Below, in pieces: positions 52,852 through 62,482 of a DNA stretch of 64,000 nt. The translations under genes and the position numbers were made by a program. The DNA lies in the NCBI GenBank assembly GCA_963691835.1, contig OY829383.1, positions 1,488,001-1,552,000 on the forward strand, given 5' to 3'. Below the pieces are notes generated by a model that saw nothing but the letters and a program-made list of their open reading frames with translations, was not told where the DNA came from and did not search any database. The stretch is from G963691835 sp963691835. GTDB lineage: Bacteria > Pseudomonadota > Alphaproteobacteria > Thalassobaculales > Thalassobaculaceae. Every line of letters starts with the position of its first letter. Within the stretch, counting starts at the first letter, position 1.

Positions 52852-53988
52852 TCAGGCGGCGTGTGGCGTCAGGATCTGCCGGATCGCCTCACCCGATGCC
52901 AAGCGGTCAAACCCAGCGTTTAGGCCATCCAGACCAACCGTCCCGTCAATCAGCCGGTCCACCGGCAGCTTCCCTTGAAGATAAAGGTCCACATACCGGG
53001 GGATATCCCGAACGGGGACGCAGCCGCCCATGTAGCTGCCGAGGATCGCCTTCTCGTCGGTGACAAGGTCGGCGGGCAGGAACGAAAACATCTCCTTGGC
53101 CGGTGCCAAACCTGCCGTCACCAAGGTTCCGCCGCGCCTCAGAAGGCGGTAGCCCGTTTCCAGCGCCTTGACCGACCCCGCCAGCTCCACCGCGACGTCG
53201 ACACCGCCGCCGGTCATCTCCCGAACCCGTTCGGCATGATCGTCTTCCCGGGCATCGACCGTCTCATGCGCGCCGAGTTGCCGGGCTAGGCCCAGCTTCG
53301 ACGGGTTCACATCGACAGCGATGATCCGGCCCGCACCCGCCACGGCCGCCCCCATGAGTCCGTTGAGGCCAACCCCGCCGAGCCCGATGATCGCGACGGT
53401 ATCGCCGGGGCCGACCCGGCCGGTGTTCAGGACCGCCCCAACCCCTGTCATCACGCCACAGCCGAAAATCGCCGCCGTCGTCTCAGGGATCTCGGCATCA
53501 ATGCGGACGACAGAGCCGCGATCGACCACGGCATACTCGGCGAAGCACGACACACCTGATTGATGTGCCACCGCGACGCCGTCGCCATCCGTGATCCGCC
53601 GGCCACCAGCCATCAGTTCGCCCTTGGCCCGCGCTACCGCATGAAGCTCGCAAATGTTCGGCCGGCCTTCCAAACATCGGGAGCAGCGGCCGCAACTGGC
53701 ACTGAACTGGAAGATGATCCGGTCATCCGGCCGGATGTCCCGCACACCGGCTCCGACCTCGACGACGGTGCCCGCCCCCTCATGGCCAAGGGCAACCGGA
53801 ACGGGGCGTGGCCGGTTGCCGTTGATCACGGAGAGATCCGAATGGCACAGGCCCGCACCGCCGATGCGGACCAGCACCTCGCCCTCGCGAGGCCCTTCGA
53901 GCTCGACATCCTCGATCCGGATGGGATGGCTGTCCTCGTAAGGCGACGGCGCGCCGACGGCCCTCAGAATGGCGGCTTTCATCTTCAT
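52852..53988 (-). CDS. Zinc-dependent alcohol dehydrogenase
   Basis: 378 residues from the ATG at 53988, overlapping the hydantoinase A stop as ATGA, with GGAG nearby. It is a medium-chain dehydrogenase: catalytic zinc ligand Cys48 (GLCHSDLSV) and GHEGAGTVVEVG (His69, Glu70), the structural zinc set Cys99, Cys102, Cys105 and Cys113, and the NAD motif GLGGVGLNGLMGA. It resembles the class III/glutathione-dependent formaldehyde dehydrogenase group and the NDMA-dependent alcohol dehydrogenases. The true substrate is unknown. Coupling to a hydantoinase A gene suggests both act on one compound. Confidence 0.9.
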   Translation of the reverse strand: MKMKAAILRAVGAPSPYEDSHPIRIEDVELEGPREGEVLVRIGGAGLCHSDLSVINGNRPRPVPVALGHEGAGTVVEVGAGVRDIRPDDRIIFQFSASCGRCSRCLEGRPNICELHAVARAKGELMAGGRRITDGDGVAVAHQSGVSCFAEYAVVDRGSVVRIDAEIPETTAAIFGCGVMTGVGAVLNTGRVGPGDTVAIIGLGGVGLNGLMGAAVAGAGRIIAVDVNPSKLGLARQLGAHETVDAREDDHAERVREMTGGGVDVAVELAGSVKALETGYRLLRRGGTLVTAGLAPAKEMFSFLPADLVTDEKAILGSYMGGCVPVRDIPRYVDLYLQGKLPVDRLIDGTVGLDGLNAGFDRLASGEAIRQILTPHAA

Positions 53989-56045
53989 GACGTGCTCTCC
54001 TCGACCGACACGCGGGTCGCGATAAGGTCGCCGGTCTTCGCCGCGGCGACGGTCCAACCCGTTGGAACGAAAAGGGTGGAATGCGCCTCCTCCAAAATGG
54101 CCGGACCGGCGATCGAATCCTCAAGCCCGATCATCTCCCGATCGTACACCGCGGCAGCCAATCGCTGTCCATCAGCGAAGACCGATCGCTCCCCCTTCGG
54201 CTTGGCGGTCTTGCTGCCGTCGAACGGCCGGGGCTTCGGCCGGGTAGATACCCCGGTCGCGGCAAGCCTTGTGGTAACGATCTCCGGGATCGCTTCCGGC
54301 TCGGCGTGCGCGTACTGCGCCATGTGCAGGTCGTGGAACGCGGCAATCGCATCACTCATTCTGTCGGCGGAGGTAAGGGGCGCCCGTATCTCGTAGGCCT
54401 GGCCCCGGTACCGGAGGTCGAGGGAGAGAGGGAAACGACGGTCCTCTTCCACCACGCCGTCCCGCGCGAGCATGGCGTTCCCGTCCGCGATCAACGCCGA
54501 GACGATCTCCGCCAACTCCGGAACAGCAGTTGCATCCGCCGCCATCAAACGGGACCGAGCGAGATCGTGGACGATGTCAGAGGAGAGCATGCCCCACGCG
54601 CTCAACGTCCCCGGATCCCTTGGAAAGACGACCCGCTCCGCCCCGATCTCGGCGGCCGTATCGCAGGCATGAAGCCCGCCTGCGCCCCCGAAGGAGATCA
54701 GCGCGAAGTCCTTGGGGTCGAGGCCCTTCTCGAAAAGACTGAGACGGATGGCCGCCGCCATCGCAACCACGGCAACCCGAAGCACGCCGTCTGCTGCCGT
54801 GTCCACATCCAGGCCTAATGGCTCGGCAACGTGGGCGCGAATGGCGTCGTGGGCACCGTCCACGTCCAACGCCATCTCGCCGCCCAAAAAGAACGCGGGA
54901 TCGATCCGGCCAAGTACCACATTCGCATCCGTTACCGTCGGCTTCTCCCCGCCCCGCCGGTAACAGACCGGGCCCGGCATTGCTCCTGCGCTTTCCGGGC
55001 CGACACGAAGGCGACCGGTTTCATCCACCCGGGCGATCGACCCACCGCCCGCGCCAACGGTGCGGATCTCGATCATCGGCAGGCGGACGGGGCAGCCATC
55101 GACAACGCCTTCGGTGACTTGGCGCGTCCGGCCGTCGGAGACGATGGACACGTCGTAGCTCGTCCCGCCCATGTCGACCGCGATCAAGTTGGGGGAGCCA
55201 AGCTCATCGGCGATCGTCTCCGCTGCCAAAGCGCCACCACTGGGGCCTGATAGCAGCAAGCGCGCCGGTTGCTCCGCCGCCGTCTCCGGGGTCGTCACCC
55301 CACCGTTCGATTGAACGAGAAAGACCGGGCAGGTAAGGCCGAGATCGGACAAACGCGCTTTCAGTCTTTCAAGATATCCACCCACGACGGGCATCAGTAG
55401 CGCGTTCAACACCGTCGTCGACGTCCGCTCGAACTCCCGGATCTCCGGGCTGACAGAGTGGCTGGTCGACACGGGAACACCGGGCATCAACGCGGCGAGC
55501 CGATCCGCGACGGCGCGCTCATGGTCCGGGTTCGCGTAGGCATGAAGGAGCGAGACAGCCACAGTCTCGCATTTGTGCTCCAGAAGCCGTTTGGCGGCTG
55601 CCGCGATGCTCTCGTCATCAAGCGGTATCTCTACGGTCCCGTCCGCGCGAACCCGCTCGATCACACCAACTCGGCGACGTCGCGGGATCAGAAGGGTGCG
55701 AGGCTCCGCCTTCGCGGCATAGACCTGCTGCCGAACGTGACGTCCGATCTCCAGCACATCCTCAAAACCCGCGGTGGTGATCAAGCCGCCAACGGGCAGT
55801 TTCCGTTCCAGTACCGCGTTGGTGGCGATGGTTGTTCCATGAAGGACGGCCTTCACTTGGCCAACATCGAAGCCGAAGGCAGACGCGGCACCTGTGATGC
55901 CATCGACGAGCCCGATCGCAGGGTCTTCCGGGGTGGTCGGGACCTTGAAAGCGCGGGCGATCCCGCTTGCTTCCTCCAGGACATGTAGATCGGTGAAGGT
56001 GCCGCCGATATCGACGGCAATTCGGATGGGGCCGGTCAGCGCCAA
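53985..56045 (-). CDS. Lone hydantoinase A / 5-oxoprolinase alpha-type protein
   Basis: 686 residues from a TTG at 56045, preferred because AGGAG lies seven bases upstream; a TTG at 56111 gives 22 further residues of low complexity. DIGGTFTD (12-19), HGTTIATNAVLERK, QSNGGVTT and DMGGTSYDVSIVSDG are the HyuA blocks. It is a different subtype from the HyuA at 12958 and has no HyuB beside it. The partner may be the equally lone HyuB at 25113-26750, 27 kb away, or be elsewhere in the genome. It is translationally coupled to an alcohol dehydrogenase. Confidence 0.9.
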   Translation of the reverse strand: MALTGPIRIAVDIGGTFTDLHVLEEASGIARAFKVPTTPEDPAIGLVDGITGAASAFGFDVGQVKAVLHGTTIATNAVLERKLPVGGLITTAGFEDVLEIGRHVRQQVYAAKAEPRTLLIPRRRRVGVIERVRADGTVEIPLDDESIAAAAKRLLEHKCETVAVSLLHAYANPDHERAVADRLAALMPGVPVSTSHSVSPEIREFERTSTTVLNALLMPVVGGYLERLKARLSDLGLTCPVFLVQSNGGVTTPETAAEQPARLLLSGPSGGALAAETIADELGSPNLIAVDMGGTSYDVSIVSDGRTRQVTEGVVDGCPVRLPMIEIRTVGAGGGSIARVDETGRLRVGPESAGAMPGPVCYRRGGEKPTVTDANVVLGRIDPAFFLGGEMALDVDGAHDAIRAHVAEPLGLDVDTAADGVLRVAVVAMAAAIRLSLFEKGLDPKDFALISFGGAGGLHACDTAAEIGAERVVFPRDPGTLSAWGMLSSDIVHDLARSRLMAADATAVPELAEIVSALIADGNAMLARDGVVEEDRRFPLSLDLRYRGQAYEIRAPLTSADRMSDAIAAFHDLHMAQYAHAEPEAIPEIVTTRLAATGVSTRPKPRPFDGSKTAKPKGERSVFADGQRLAAAVYDREMIGLEDSIAGPAILEEAHSTLFVPTGWTVAAAKTGDLIATRVSVEESTS

Positions 56046-56205
56046 GGCGGGTCTCCTGTCGGGAGCGGAAGGCGGGACCCCGATGGGACCGAATTGCGGA
56101 CCGGGCGTCAATCACGAGACTGAGCACGGCGCGGGTTTGGCTTCCCTTTGGGGACGAGGTTTGAAATTGTTTCGGGATAAGTAGGTATGGCTCAGGGAGA
56201 GCATC

Positions 56206-56697
56206 ATGGCCGACATCGTTCCGGCGCGGAGCCAACTGCCGCTCCCGGCTGGCACCGGAGATCCTGTGGAAGCGCTTCGGCGCATCACCGCTCTTCAATC
56301 CCTGGACAACGATGAACTCGCGGCTCTCGCCGTCGAGTGCGGGTTCCGGCACATTCCAGCGGGCCACCCCATCATTGAGGAGGGACCGGATCGGCACGAG
56401 GTGTTTTTCCTGGTTGGCGGAACCGCTCGGGTCACCAACCACACGCTGTTGGGCGGCACCATCAAACTGTCGGATCTCGAAGCCGGGAGCTACTTCGGCG
56501 AGCTATCGGCGATCGACGGGGGGGAGCGGTCGGCGACGGTCGAAGCGGTGACGGATTGCTTCGTCGCGGCCATGCCGCCGGACACATTTCGCCGGGCGCT
56601 GGGCAAACATCCCGGGATGTTGATCCACGTGCTGCAGAACATGGCGCGGATGATCCGTCACACCAACGCGACGATCCTCACTCACGCAACGCTCTGA
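56206..56697 (+). CDS. Cyclic nucleotide-binding domain protein without output domain
   Basis: 163 residues that make up a single cNMP-binding (Crp/Fnr-type) beta-roll: PAGHPIIEEGPDRHEVFFLVGGTARV, then the phosphate-binding cassette region GSYFGELSAIDGGERSATVEA, followed by a C-helix. There is no DNA-binding helix-turn-helix or kinase part. The FGELSAIDGGERSATV motif resembles the cAMP/cGMP site, in which Glu contacts the ribose, so nucleotide binding is plausible. It may regulate a partner protein. Its last 16 bases overlap the 3' end of the convergent anmK gene. Confidence 0.85.
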   Translation: MADIVPARSQLPLPAGTGDPVEALRRITALQSLDNDELAALAVECGFRHIPAGHPIIEEGPDRHEVFFLVGGTARVTNHTLLGGTIKLSDLEAGSYFGELSAIDGGERSATVEAVTDCFVAAMPPDTFRRALGKHPGMLIHVLQNMARMIRHTNATILTHATL

Positions 56698-57827
56698 TAC
56701 GTCCCGCCGAGCATCGGGGCACGGACGCCTGTGGTGCCGGGGAACGTGGTCGGCAAGCCCCGGCGTACCCTTGCCGCGAGGTAGGCAAAGGCCTGCGCCT
56801 CGACCGCATCACCGGCCCAACCATGGTCGTCCGCCGTCTCTACCGGGGCGCCGGTCCGTGCCGCAAGCCCATCCATGATGGCTTTGTTGTGGCGGCCGCC
56901 GCCGCAAACGATCCAACGCATGGGTGCCTCGGGCACGTGGGCGATGGATTGGGCAATTGTCGCCGCGGTGAACGCCGCCAACAGCGCCGCCCCGTCGGCG
57001 GCAGACAGACCGGTCAGTATTGGGGCGATATGGCCGTCGAACGAAAGCCGGTCGAGAGACTTTGGGGCGGGCATGGCGAAGTAGGGGTGGTCGAGCAAGG
57101 CCGCCAGCCGGGCCTCATCGACAGCGCCGCTGGCCGCCAATCGGCCGCCCTCGTCGAAACGGTCACCCGTGTGGCGGCTGATCCACTCATCCAGCGGCGT
57201 GTTGCCGGGCCCGGTATCAAACGCGACGAGCCCGCGTGCTGGATCAGCCGGATCTCCGTCCCCGACCCAGGTCACGTTCGCCACGCCGCCGATGTTCACG
57301 ACCATGACCGGTTTCGCCAGAGACGCGACCAATGACCGGTGATAGATCGGCACGAGCGGGGCTCCCTGACCGCCGGCGGCGACATCCGCACTCCGGAAAT
57401 CAGAGATCACGGGAATGCCGGTGGCCTGCGCGAGGCGCGCCGCATCCCCGATCTGGAGCGTGCGGCCCGTGTCCGGATCATGGGCGATGGTTTGGCCGTG
57501 GAAGGCGATCATGTCGATGTCCGACGCGGAGAGAGCGGCGCTCTCCAGCAAACCCGCGACCGCCTTGGCATGGTGATCGGTAAGTTCGGCGATCAGATCC
57601 GGCGAGACCTCCCAATGCCCAAGATAGGGCTTCAGCCGGGACCGGAACGCTTCCGGGTAGGGTGTCGTCCGAAAGAGGCCTGGCCTCGCGACATCCTCTC
57701 CATCGGACTCAAGAAGGGCCGCATCGACACCATCCATGGACGTCCCACTCATCAGACCGATGATGGTCATTGGACGCGCCGTTCCAGGCTCCGCAACGGT
57801 CTCATCGGCGACAGCGCTCAAGGACAT
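56682..57827 (-). CDS. anmK: Anhydro-N-acetylmuramic acid kinase
   Basis: 381 residues, ATG with GGGAG seven bases upstream. GLMSGTSMDGVDAALL (24-39) is the diagnostic ATP/sugar motif. FHGQTIAHDP, VNIGGVANVTWV and FDTGPGNTPLDEW are further conserved AnmK blocks. The kinase recycles anhydroMurNAc released from peptidoglycan turnover to MurNAc-6-phosphate in the cytoplasm. It is divergent from tyrS, a neighbour seen in many alphaproteobacteria. Its 3' end overlaps the cNMP-binding gene. Confidence 0.95.
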   Translation of the reverse strand: MSLSAVADETVAEPGTARPMTIIGLMSGTSMDGVDAALLESDGEDVARPGLFRTTPYPEAFRSRLKPYLGHWEVSPDLIAELTDHHAKAVAGLLESAALSASDIDMIAFHGQTIAHDPDTGRTLQIGDAARLAQATGIPVISDFRSADVAAGGQGAPLVPIYHRSLVASLAKPVMVVNIGGVANVTWVGDGDPADPARGLVAFDTGPGNTPLDEWISRHTGDRFDEGGRLAASGAVDEARLAALLDHPYFAMPAPKSLDRLSFDGHIAPILTGLSAADGAALLAAFTAATIAQSIAHVPEAPMRWIVCGGGRHNKAIMDGLAARTGAPVETADDHGWAGDAVEAQAFAYLAARVRRGLPTTFPGTTGVRAPMLGGTYQSVA

Positions 57828-57934
57828 GACAACTCTCCCAGTGATCGTGCGGAGGATAGCCGATTCGCGCCGGTTGAGCCCCTCCGAACGCCATGCTACA
57901 CCCGCCGCCCCGAATTCAGCAGGCGGACAGACCC

Positions 57935-59188
57935 ATGGCTAGCTTCTCGTCGGACTTTCTCCAGACTTTGAGCGAGCGCGGCTACATCCACCAGTGCACG
58001 GACGAGTCCGGCCTGGATGAGCTCGCGACGAACCAGCCGGTCACCGCCTATATCGGCTTCGATTGCACCGCCGACAGCCTTCATGTCGGTAGCCTGTTGC
58101 CGATCATGCTTCTCCGCTGGCTGCAGAAGACCGGTCACCGGCCGATCGTTCTGATGGGCGGCGGCACGACAAAGGTGGGCGACCCGTCGGGCAAGGATGA
58201 GGCGCGCAAGCTCTTGTCCGACGATGATATCGAGGCGAACAAGGCTGGCATCCGCAGGGTCTTCGAGAAGTACCTGACCTTCGGCGACGGGCCGACGGAC
58301 GCGGTGATGTGCGACAACGACGAATGGCTCAACGGCCTCCAGTACATCCCGTTTCTGCGGAAGTTCGGCCAGCACTTCTCGGTGAACCGGATGCTCAGCT
58401 TCGACAGTGTGAAGCTGCGGCTTGAGCGTGAGCAGCCGCTCAGCTTCCTCGAGTTCAACTACATGATCCTCCAGGCCTACGACTTCCTGGAGCTTCGGCG
58501 TCGCTATGGCTGTGTGCTGCAGATGGGCGGCTCCGACCAGTGGGGCAACATCGTCAATGGCGTTGAACTCGCCCGCCGGGTGGACCAGCAGACGATCTTC
58601 GGCCTGACGACGCCGCTGATCACGACCGCGTCGGGGGCGAAGATGGGCAAGACGGCGCAAGGGGCGGTCTGGCTCAACGAGGACCGGTTGTCGAGCTACG
58701 ACTTCTGGCAGTTCTGGCGGAACACCGAGGACGGCGATGTGGGCCGGTTCCTGCGCCTGTTCACTGAACTTCCACTCGACGAGATCGCGCGTCTCGAAGC
58801 GTTGGAAGGGGCGGAGTTGAACGAGGCGAAGAAGGTCCTCGCAAACGAAGCCACGAAGATGTGCCACGGCGAGGCGGCGGCGGAAGCAGCGGCCGAAACG
58901 GCCCGGCGGACCTTCGAGGAGGGCACGCTTGCCGCCGGTCTGCCGACGGTCGATGTGGCACGGGCCGACATCGAAGCGGGCATCGGCATCGTCGACGCCC
59001 TTCGCAGGGCCGACCTTGTCACCTCGAACAGCGAGGCGCGGAAGCTGATCCAGAACGGCGGTGCCCGGGTCAATGACACCAAGGTCGACAGCGACAATGC
59101 CGTGGTGGGGACGGACGACCTGTCCGCGGACGGCATGGTCAAGATCTCTGCCGGCAAGAAGCGGCACGCCCTCTTGAGGGTCGCCTGA
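57935..59188 (+). CDS. tyrS: Tyrosyl-tRNA synthetase
   Basis: 417 residues from the ATG at 57935 with GGCGGA about seven bases upstream. It is a class Ic synthetase: the HIGH-equivalent HVGS (50-53), tyrosine-binding QAYDFLELRRRYGCVLQMGGSDQWGNI, the KMSKS loop as KMGKT, and a C-terminal S4 RNA-binding domain (SEARKLIQNGGARVNDTKV). It charges tRNA-Tyr in the cytoplasm. Length matches the bacterial TyrS type of about 420. A strong hairpin terminator follows. Confidence 0.97.
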   Translation: MASFSSDFLQTLSERGYIHQCTDESGLDELATNQPVTAYIGFDCTADSLHVGSLLPIMLLRWLQKTGHRPIVLMGGGTTKVGDPSGKDEARKLLSDDDIEANKAGIRRVFEKYLTFGDGPTDAVMCDNDEWLNGLQYIPFLRKFGQHFSVNRMLSFDSVKLRLEREQPLSFLEFNYMILQAYDFLELRRRYGCVLQMGGSDQWGNIVNGVELARRVDQQTIFGLTTPLITTASGAKMGKTAQGAVWLNEDRLSSYDFWQFWRNTEDGDVGRFLRLFTELPLDEIARLEALEGAELNEAKKVLANEATKMCHGEAAAEAAAETARRTFEEGTLAAGLPTVDVARADIEAGIGIVDALRRADLVTSNSEARKLIQNGGARVNDTKVDSDNAVVGTDDLSADGMVKISAGKKRHALLRVA

Positions 59189-59200
59189 GCCCAAGACAAC

Positions 59201-59229
59201 CAGGGCGGACGGCTTATCCGTCCGCCCTG
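59201..59229. terminator. Bidirectional hairpin terminator after tyrS
   Basis: CAGGGCGGACGG and its exact complement form a perfect 12-bp stem with a 5-base loop, 12 bases after the tyrS stop and 20 bases before the end of the convergent YhdP-like gene. It has no T-run but is placed to stop transcription from both sides. Confidence 0.75.
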
Positions 59230-59249
59230 CAATCCGCCGTGCGACGTGG

Positions 59250-62200
59250 CTAATTCCCGAGGTCGTCCGGCTCTTCGTCCGCCGGGCCTGATACGTCATC
59301 GGAGCCACTGACGCCCCGTCCGATCGCCTTCGCCAGATTGCGAATGAAACCCGGCGCCAGAGCGGTCAGCGGGTTGACGGCCACATCCGGATCGAGAATG
59401 GGACCATTCGCACGGTATGAGGCGGCCAGTAGCCCCTCGTTCTTACCGCCCGTCAGCAGACGGCCCAGGATCGGAATGCTGTCGATGACCTGATTGAGGC
59501 TGAAAGCGGGGACGACGGTCCCTTCAATGGCGAGGCTTTCGCTTTTGCGGTCGATGACACCGTCGGCCGAAATGCCGATCGAGGGGCCGATCAACATCCC
59601 GTCCCGGATGATCGCCTGGTTCTCCGTCACATCCACATATGCCGTCATGTCATCGAAAGGGATGCCCTTGCCGGTCAGCGCATCTCCCAGGCCCCGAAGG
59701 CTGACGGCACCGAGTATCCGGGCCAGCAACGGTGCATCCACCATACTGAAGTCGGTCATCTGAAGGGTCGCCGAGACAAGGCGGCGATCCCCGTCCTCGG
59801 AGGCGAAAGTCCCCTCGATGAGCAAGGAGCCACCCACAACCGTATCCAGCAACTCCACGCCTTCGAGAATTCGGCCGGCATTGTCCGCTTCCAGCTTGAA
59901 CGCGCTTCGTCCGTCCGGATTCTCGAAGACGTTCACCGTAATGGGCTCGCCATCGACGGATGCCACGAACGCCAGGGACCGAACCTCCTCACCGTCGAAG
60001 CCGAGATCGACCTGAGCGGAGGATAGGGCTGGCAAATCCTCCAGATGCAGGGCCCCGAGCGTGGCTTGGAGGTTAATCTTGAACCAAGGCTCCTTCTCAG
60101 GGCCGGCGTCGTCGGCTTCGGCGTCCATGACGACTTGCATGGGACGGAGATCAAAAGATTCGCCCTCGAGATCAATCTGATAGTGGCCGGCCGCCAGTTC
60201 CTCGATCGTGGCGCTGAACGTACTCTGCTCCCACTCTCCAAGTGTTGGCGTGATCTGAACCTCAGTCAGATCGATGCGGTCCAAGCGCTCCCCATCGTCC
60301 GAGAAGGATGCCGATCCGCGGACCAAAAGTCCGGGGAGATCAATCTGCGTCTCCTCCACCTCGACCGGCCGTTTGTTCTCAAGCCGTGTCCGGATGCGGA
60401 TGGGGTCCGCGGGGACGTTTCGCGGTTTCGCCCATCCGATCTCGGGGATGACCACGCCCGTATGGGTCATATCGATCGCAAGATCCGACACGCCGGATCC
60501 GTTAGCGTCCATTACGATCGTCGCCTTCGTGTCGACGTGGCCATCGGCGAATGCGGAAAGGTCAACGCCCAAGGATTTCAGTTCGTCCACGCCAAGCTCA
60601 CCGACCGCCTGGGTGATGCGGATGCGGTCACCACCAAACCGCTCGCTGACCTTCACCTGCAGCGGGACGATGCCAACGGTCCCGGTCCCCTCCAGGGTCA
60701 GTCCCTCAAGGTCCAGGGTCAGATCGAGATCGCCCTTAGACAGATCCCGGTCGCCGACCACGTTTGGCAGAACCGCATCGTCGATGTCGGCGACCGCGTT
60801 GATGTCCACCTCTTCCAGGGTGAGATCTCTCTTCAAGGGGAACGCGAATGTCACCGTTGCTTTTGCCCGACCTGCGGCCTGCTCCGGCTTGACCCCCATT
60901 TCCGTCGGATAGCCGAGCGGTTCATGGTCCAGCACAGTCAGGATCTCTTTGAGGCCGCCGGCCGCATTGAGGGTGATGAACGCCTGTTCGTCGTCCGTGT
61001 CGAGCGCGGACAGGATGACCGTGGTCGGTAGAACCTCCACCCCAGCAAGCTCACCCTTCTCAACCTGGATGTCGAAATGCTTCCGGTCGAATGTCGCGAA
61101 ACCCTCGGCGCCGGTCGCAACGGGCAGAGGGTCAAGATAGTGGACGGTGACCGCTTCGAAATCGATCCGTCCTCCGATCTTATCGATCGATAGAGTCTCG
61201 GCATCGTATCCGGCGCTGCTCGCCTCAACCCGGATCGACGCTTCTGGGACCCGTCCATGCTCAAGATTGGGAATGACCCATTTCCGGGGCTTCGGGCCGA
61301 TGCTCAGCGGCCACCACCGGTCCAGATTGTCGACCTCCATTCCCGTGACACGGGCCTCAAGCACGATGTCGCCATCCCCGCCGAGCCCGGTGGCCTGCCC
61401 CGACACGTCAATCGAAAGCTCCTCCAAATCGCCTTGGAGGCGCTTCAGGTCGAGAATTCCGTTGACCGCGCGAAAGGTTCCTTCGAGTTGGAGATCCCGT
61501 GCCTGGACCGGATCCGGATAGAACTCGGGCAACGAGATGCTGCCTTCGGAAAGACGCAGGGTGACGCCTAAATCTGGAAGCGCATGGGTGTGATCCATCT
61601 CGAAGGCGATTGTCCCCGACAGCGGGCCGGACAAAGCGCTCGCCCTTGCCGCCTCTGGTATGCCGGAGAGGACGACAGACGGGTCGAAAGCACTGACCGC
61701 CGCATCGCCGGAAACCGACCATTCCGTACCTTTCGCCTGCCCCGTTGCCGCCAGCGCGATGTTCGCCCCCTCCGTCACTGCGGACGCGATGGCGGTGTAC
61801 TCGAAGCCCGAGATGGTCGCAGCCAGCGTGACTTGGAGCCCTGAAAGAACAACGTCCCGGCTGGTTCGCTGATCCCGGACAGTGACAACACCATCGGTCA
61901 GTTCCAGAAGCTGGAGCGGAAACACGGCACCGTTGGCCGCACCGGGTGCGCCGGTGTCCGTTCCATCGGACATATCCGCCCAGGCGTTCTGGAGAGCCTC
62001 AAGCCGAACCGGTGCGCTCCGGCCCAGGAGATCCTCAACCAGAAAGACCCCGTCGTCTCGGCGCTGAACCGCCAGTCTCGCAGCATCCACGGACAGGCGG
62101 ATGGGTTCGATCTCGCCCCGCATGAGCCCTCCGGCGGACAGCAGGACCGAGACGTCCGGAGCCGAGAGAAGGACTGCCCCATCGGCGGTTTGAAGCGTCA

Positions 62201-62438
62201 GGTCATCGGCGGTGATGTCGAACGGACGTTCCCACCCGCGCCAAACCAGTCTCGGTGAAGCCAGATGGACAAACTGGGTGCCGTCGGCGGAGACAAGCGC
62301 ACGCTCAATGTAAGGCCGGACGAGATCGAGGGATAACGGGCCTTCGGACAAGCGCCACGCCAAGACCGACGCCGCAATCGCCGCCGCCGCGACCAGAACC
62401 AGGACGCCTTCGATCAACCCGACAATCGCGCGCCTCAA
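59250..62438 (-). CDS. YhdP/AsmA-like envelope protein (DUF3971)
   Basis: 1062 residues from a TTG (MRRAIVGL); no ATG or GTG is available in frame upstream before a stop. One N-terminal membrane helix (about 8-30) anchors a very long periplasmic part of repeated beta-strand units, as in AsmA, TamB and YhdP proteins, which form grooves carrying phospholipids between membranes. The N-terminal LVRPYIERALVSADGTQFVHLASPRLVW and the C-terminal VIDSIPILGRLLTGGKNEGLLAASYRANGP are typical DUF3971/AsmA_2 family blocks. It diverges from glnE over 44 bases. A role in outer-membrane lipid transport is inferred from the family. Confidence 0.9.
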   Translation of the reverse strand: MRRAIVGLIEGVLVLVAAAAIAASVLAWRLSEGPLSLDLVRPYIERALVSADGTQFVHLASPRLVWRGWERPFDITADDLTLQTADGAVLLSAPDVSVLLSAGGLMRGEIEPIRLSVDAARLAVQRRDDGVFLVEDLLGRSAPVRLEALQNAWADMSDGTDTGAPGAANGAVFPLQLLELTDGVVTVRDQRTSRDVVLSGLQVTLAATISGFEYTAIASAVTEGANIALAATGQAKGTEWSVSGDAAVSAFDPSVVLSGIPEAARASALSGPLSGTIAFEMDHTHALPDLGVTLRLSEGSISLPEFYPDPVQARDLQLEGTFRAVNGILDLKRLQGDLEELSIDVSGQATGLGGDGDIVLEARVTGMEVDNLDRWWPLSIGPKPRKWVIPNLEHGRVPEASIRVEASSAGYDAETLSIDKIGGRIDFEAVTVHYLDPLPVATGAEGFATFDRKHFDIQVEKGELAGVEVLPTTVILSALDTDDEQAFITLNAAGGLKEILTVLDHEPLGYPTEMGVKPEQAAGRAKATVTFAFPLKRDLTLEEVDINAVADIDDAVLPNVVGDRDLSKGDLDLTLDLEGLTLEGTGTVGIVPLQVKVSERFGGDRIRITQAVGELGVDELKSLGVDLSAFADGHVDTKATIVMDANGSGVSDLAIDMTHTGVVIPEIGWAKPRNVPADPIRIRTRLENKRPVEVEETQIDLPGLLVRGSASFSDDGERLDRIDLTEVQITPTLGEWEQSTFSATIEELAAGHYQIDLEGESFDLRPMQVVMDAEADDAGPEKEPWFKINLQATLGALHLEDLPALSSAQVDLGFDGEEVRSLAFVASVDGEPITVNVFENPDGRSAFKLEADNAGRILEGVELLDTVVGGSLLIEGTFASEDGDRRLVSATLQMTDFSMVDAPLLARILGAVSLRGLGDALTGKGIPFDDMTAYVDVTENQAIIRDGMLIGPSIGISADGVIDRKSESLAIEGTVVPAFSLNQVIDSIPILGRLLTGGKNEGLLAASYRANGPILDPDVAVNPLTALAPGFIRNLAKAIGRGVSGSDDVSGPADEEPDDLGN

Positions 62439-62482
62439 CGCCTCACCCCGAGCGCTGATGCTTGACGAGGGCGGAAATCAGG

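Noticed and set aside
54081..54818. 245-codon plus-strand frame inside the hydantoinase A gene
   Set aside because: It is antisense to conserved HyuA blocks and has no ribosome site or family match.
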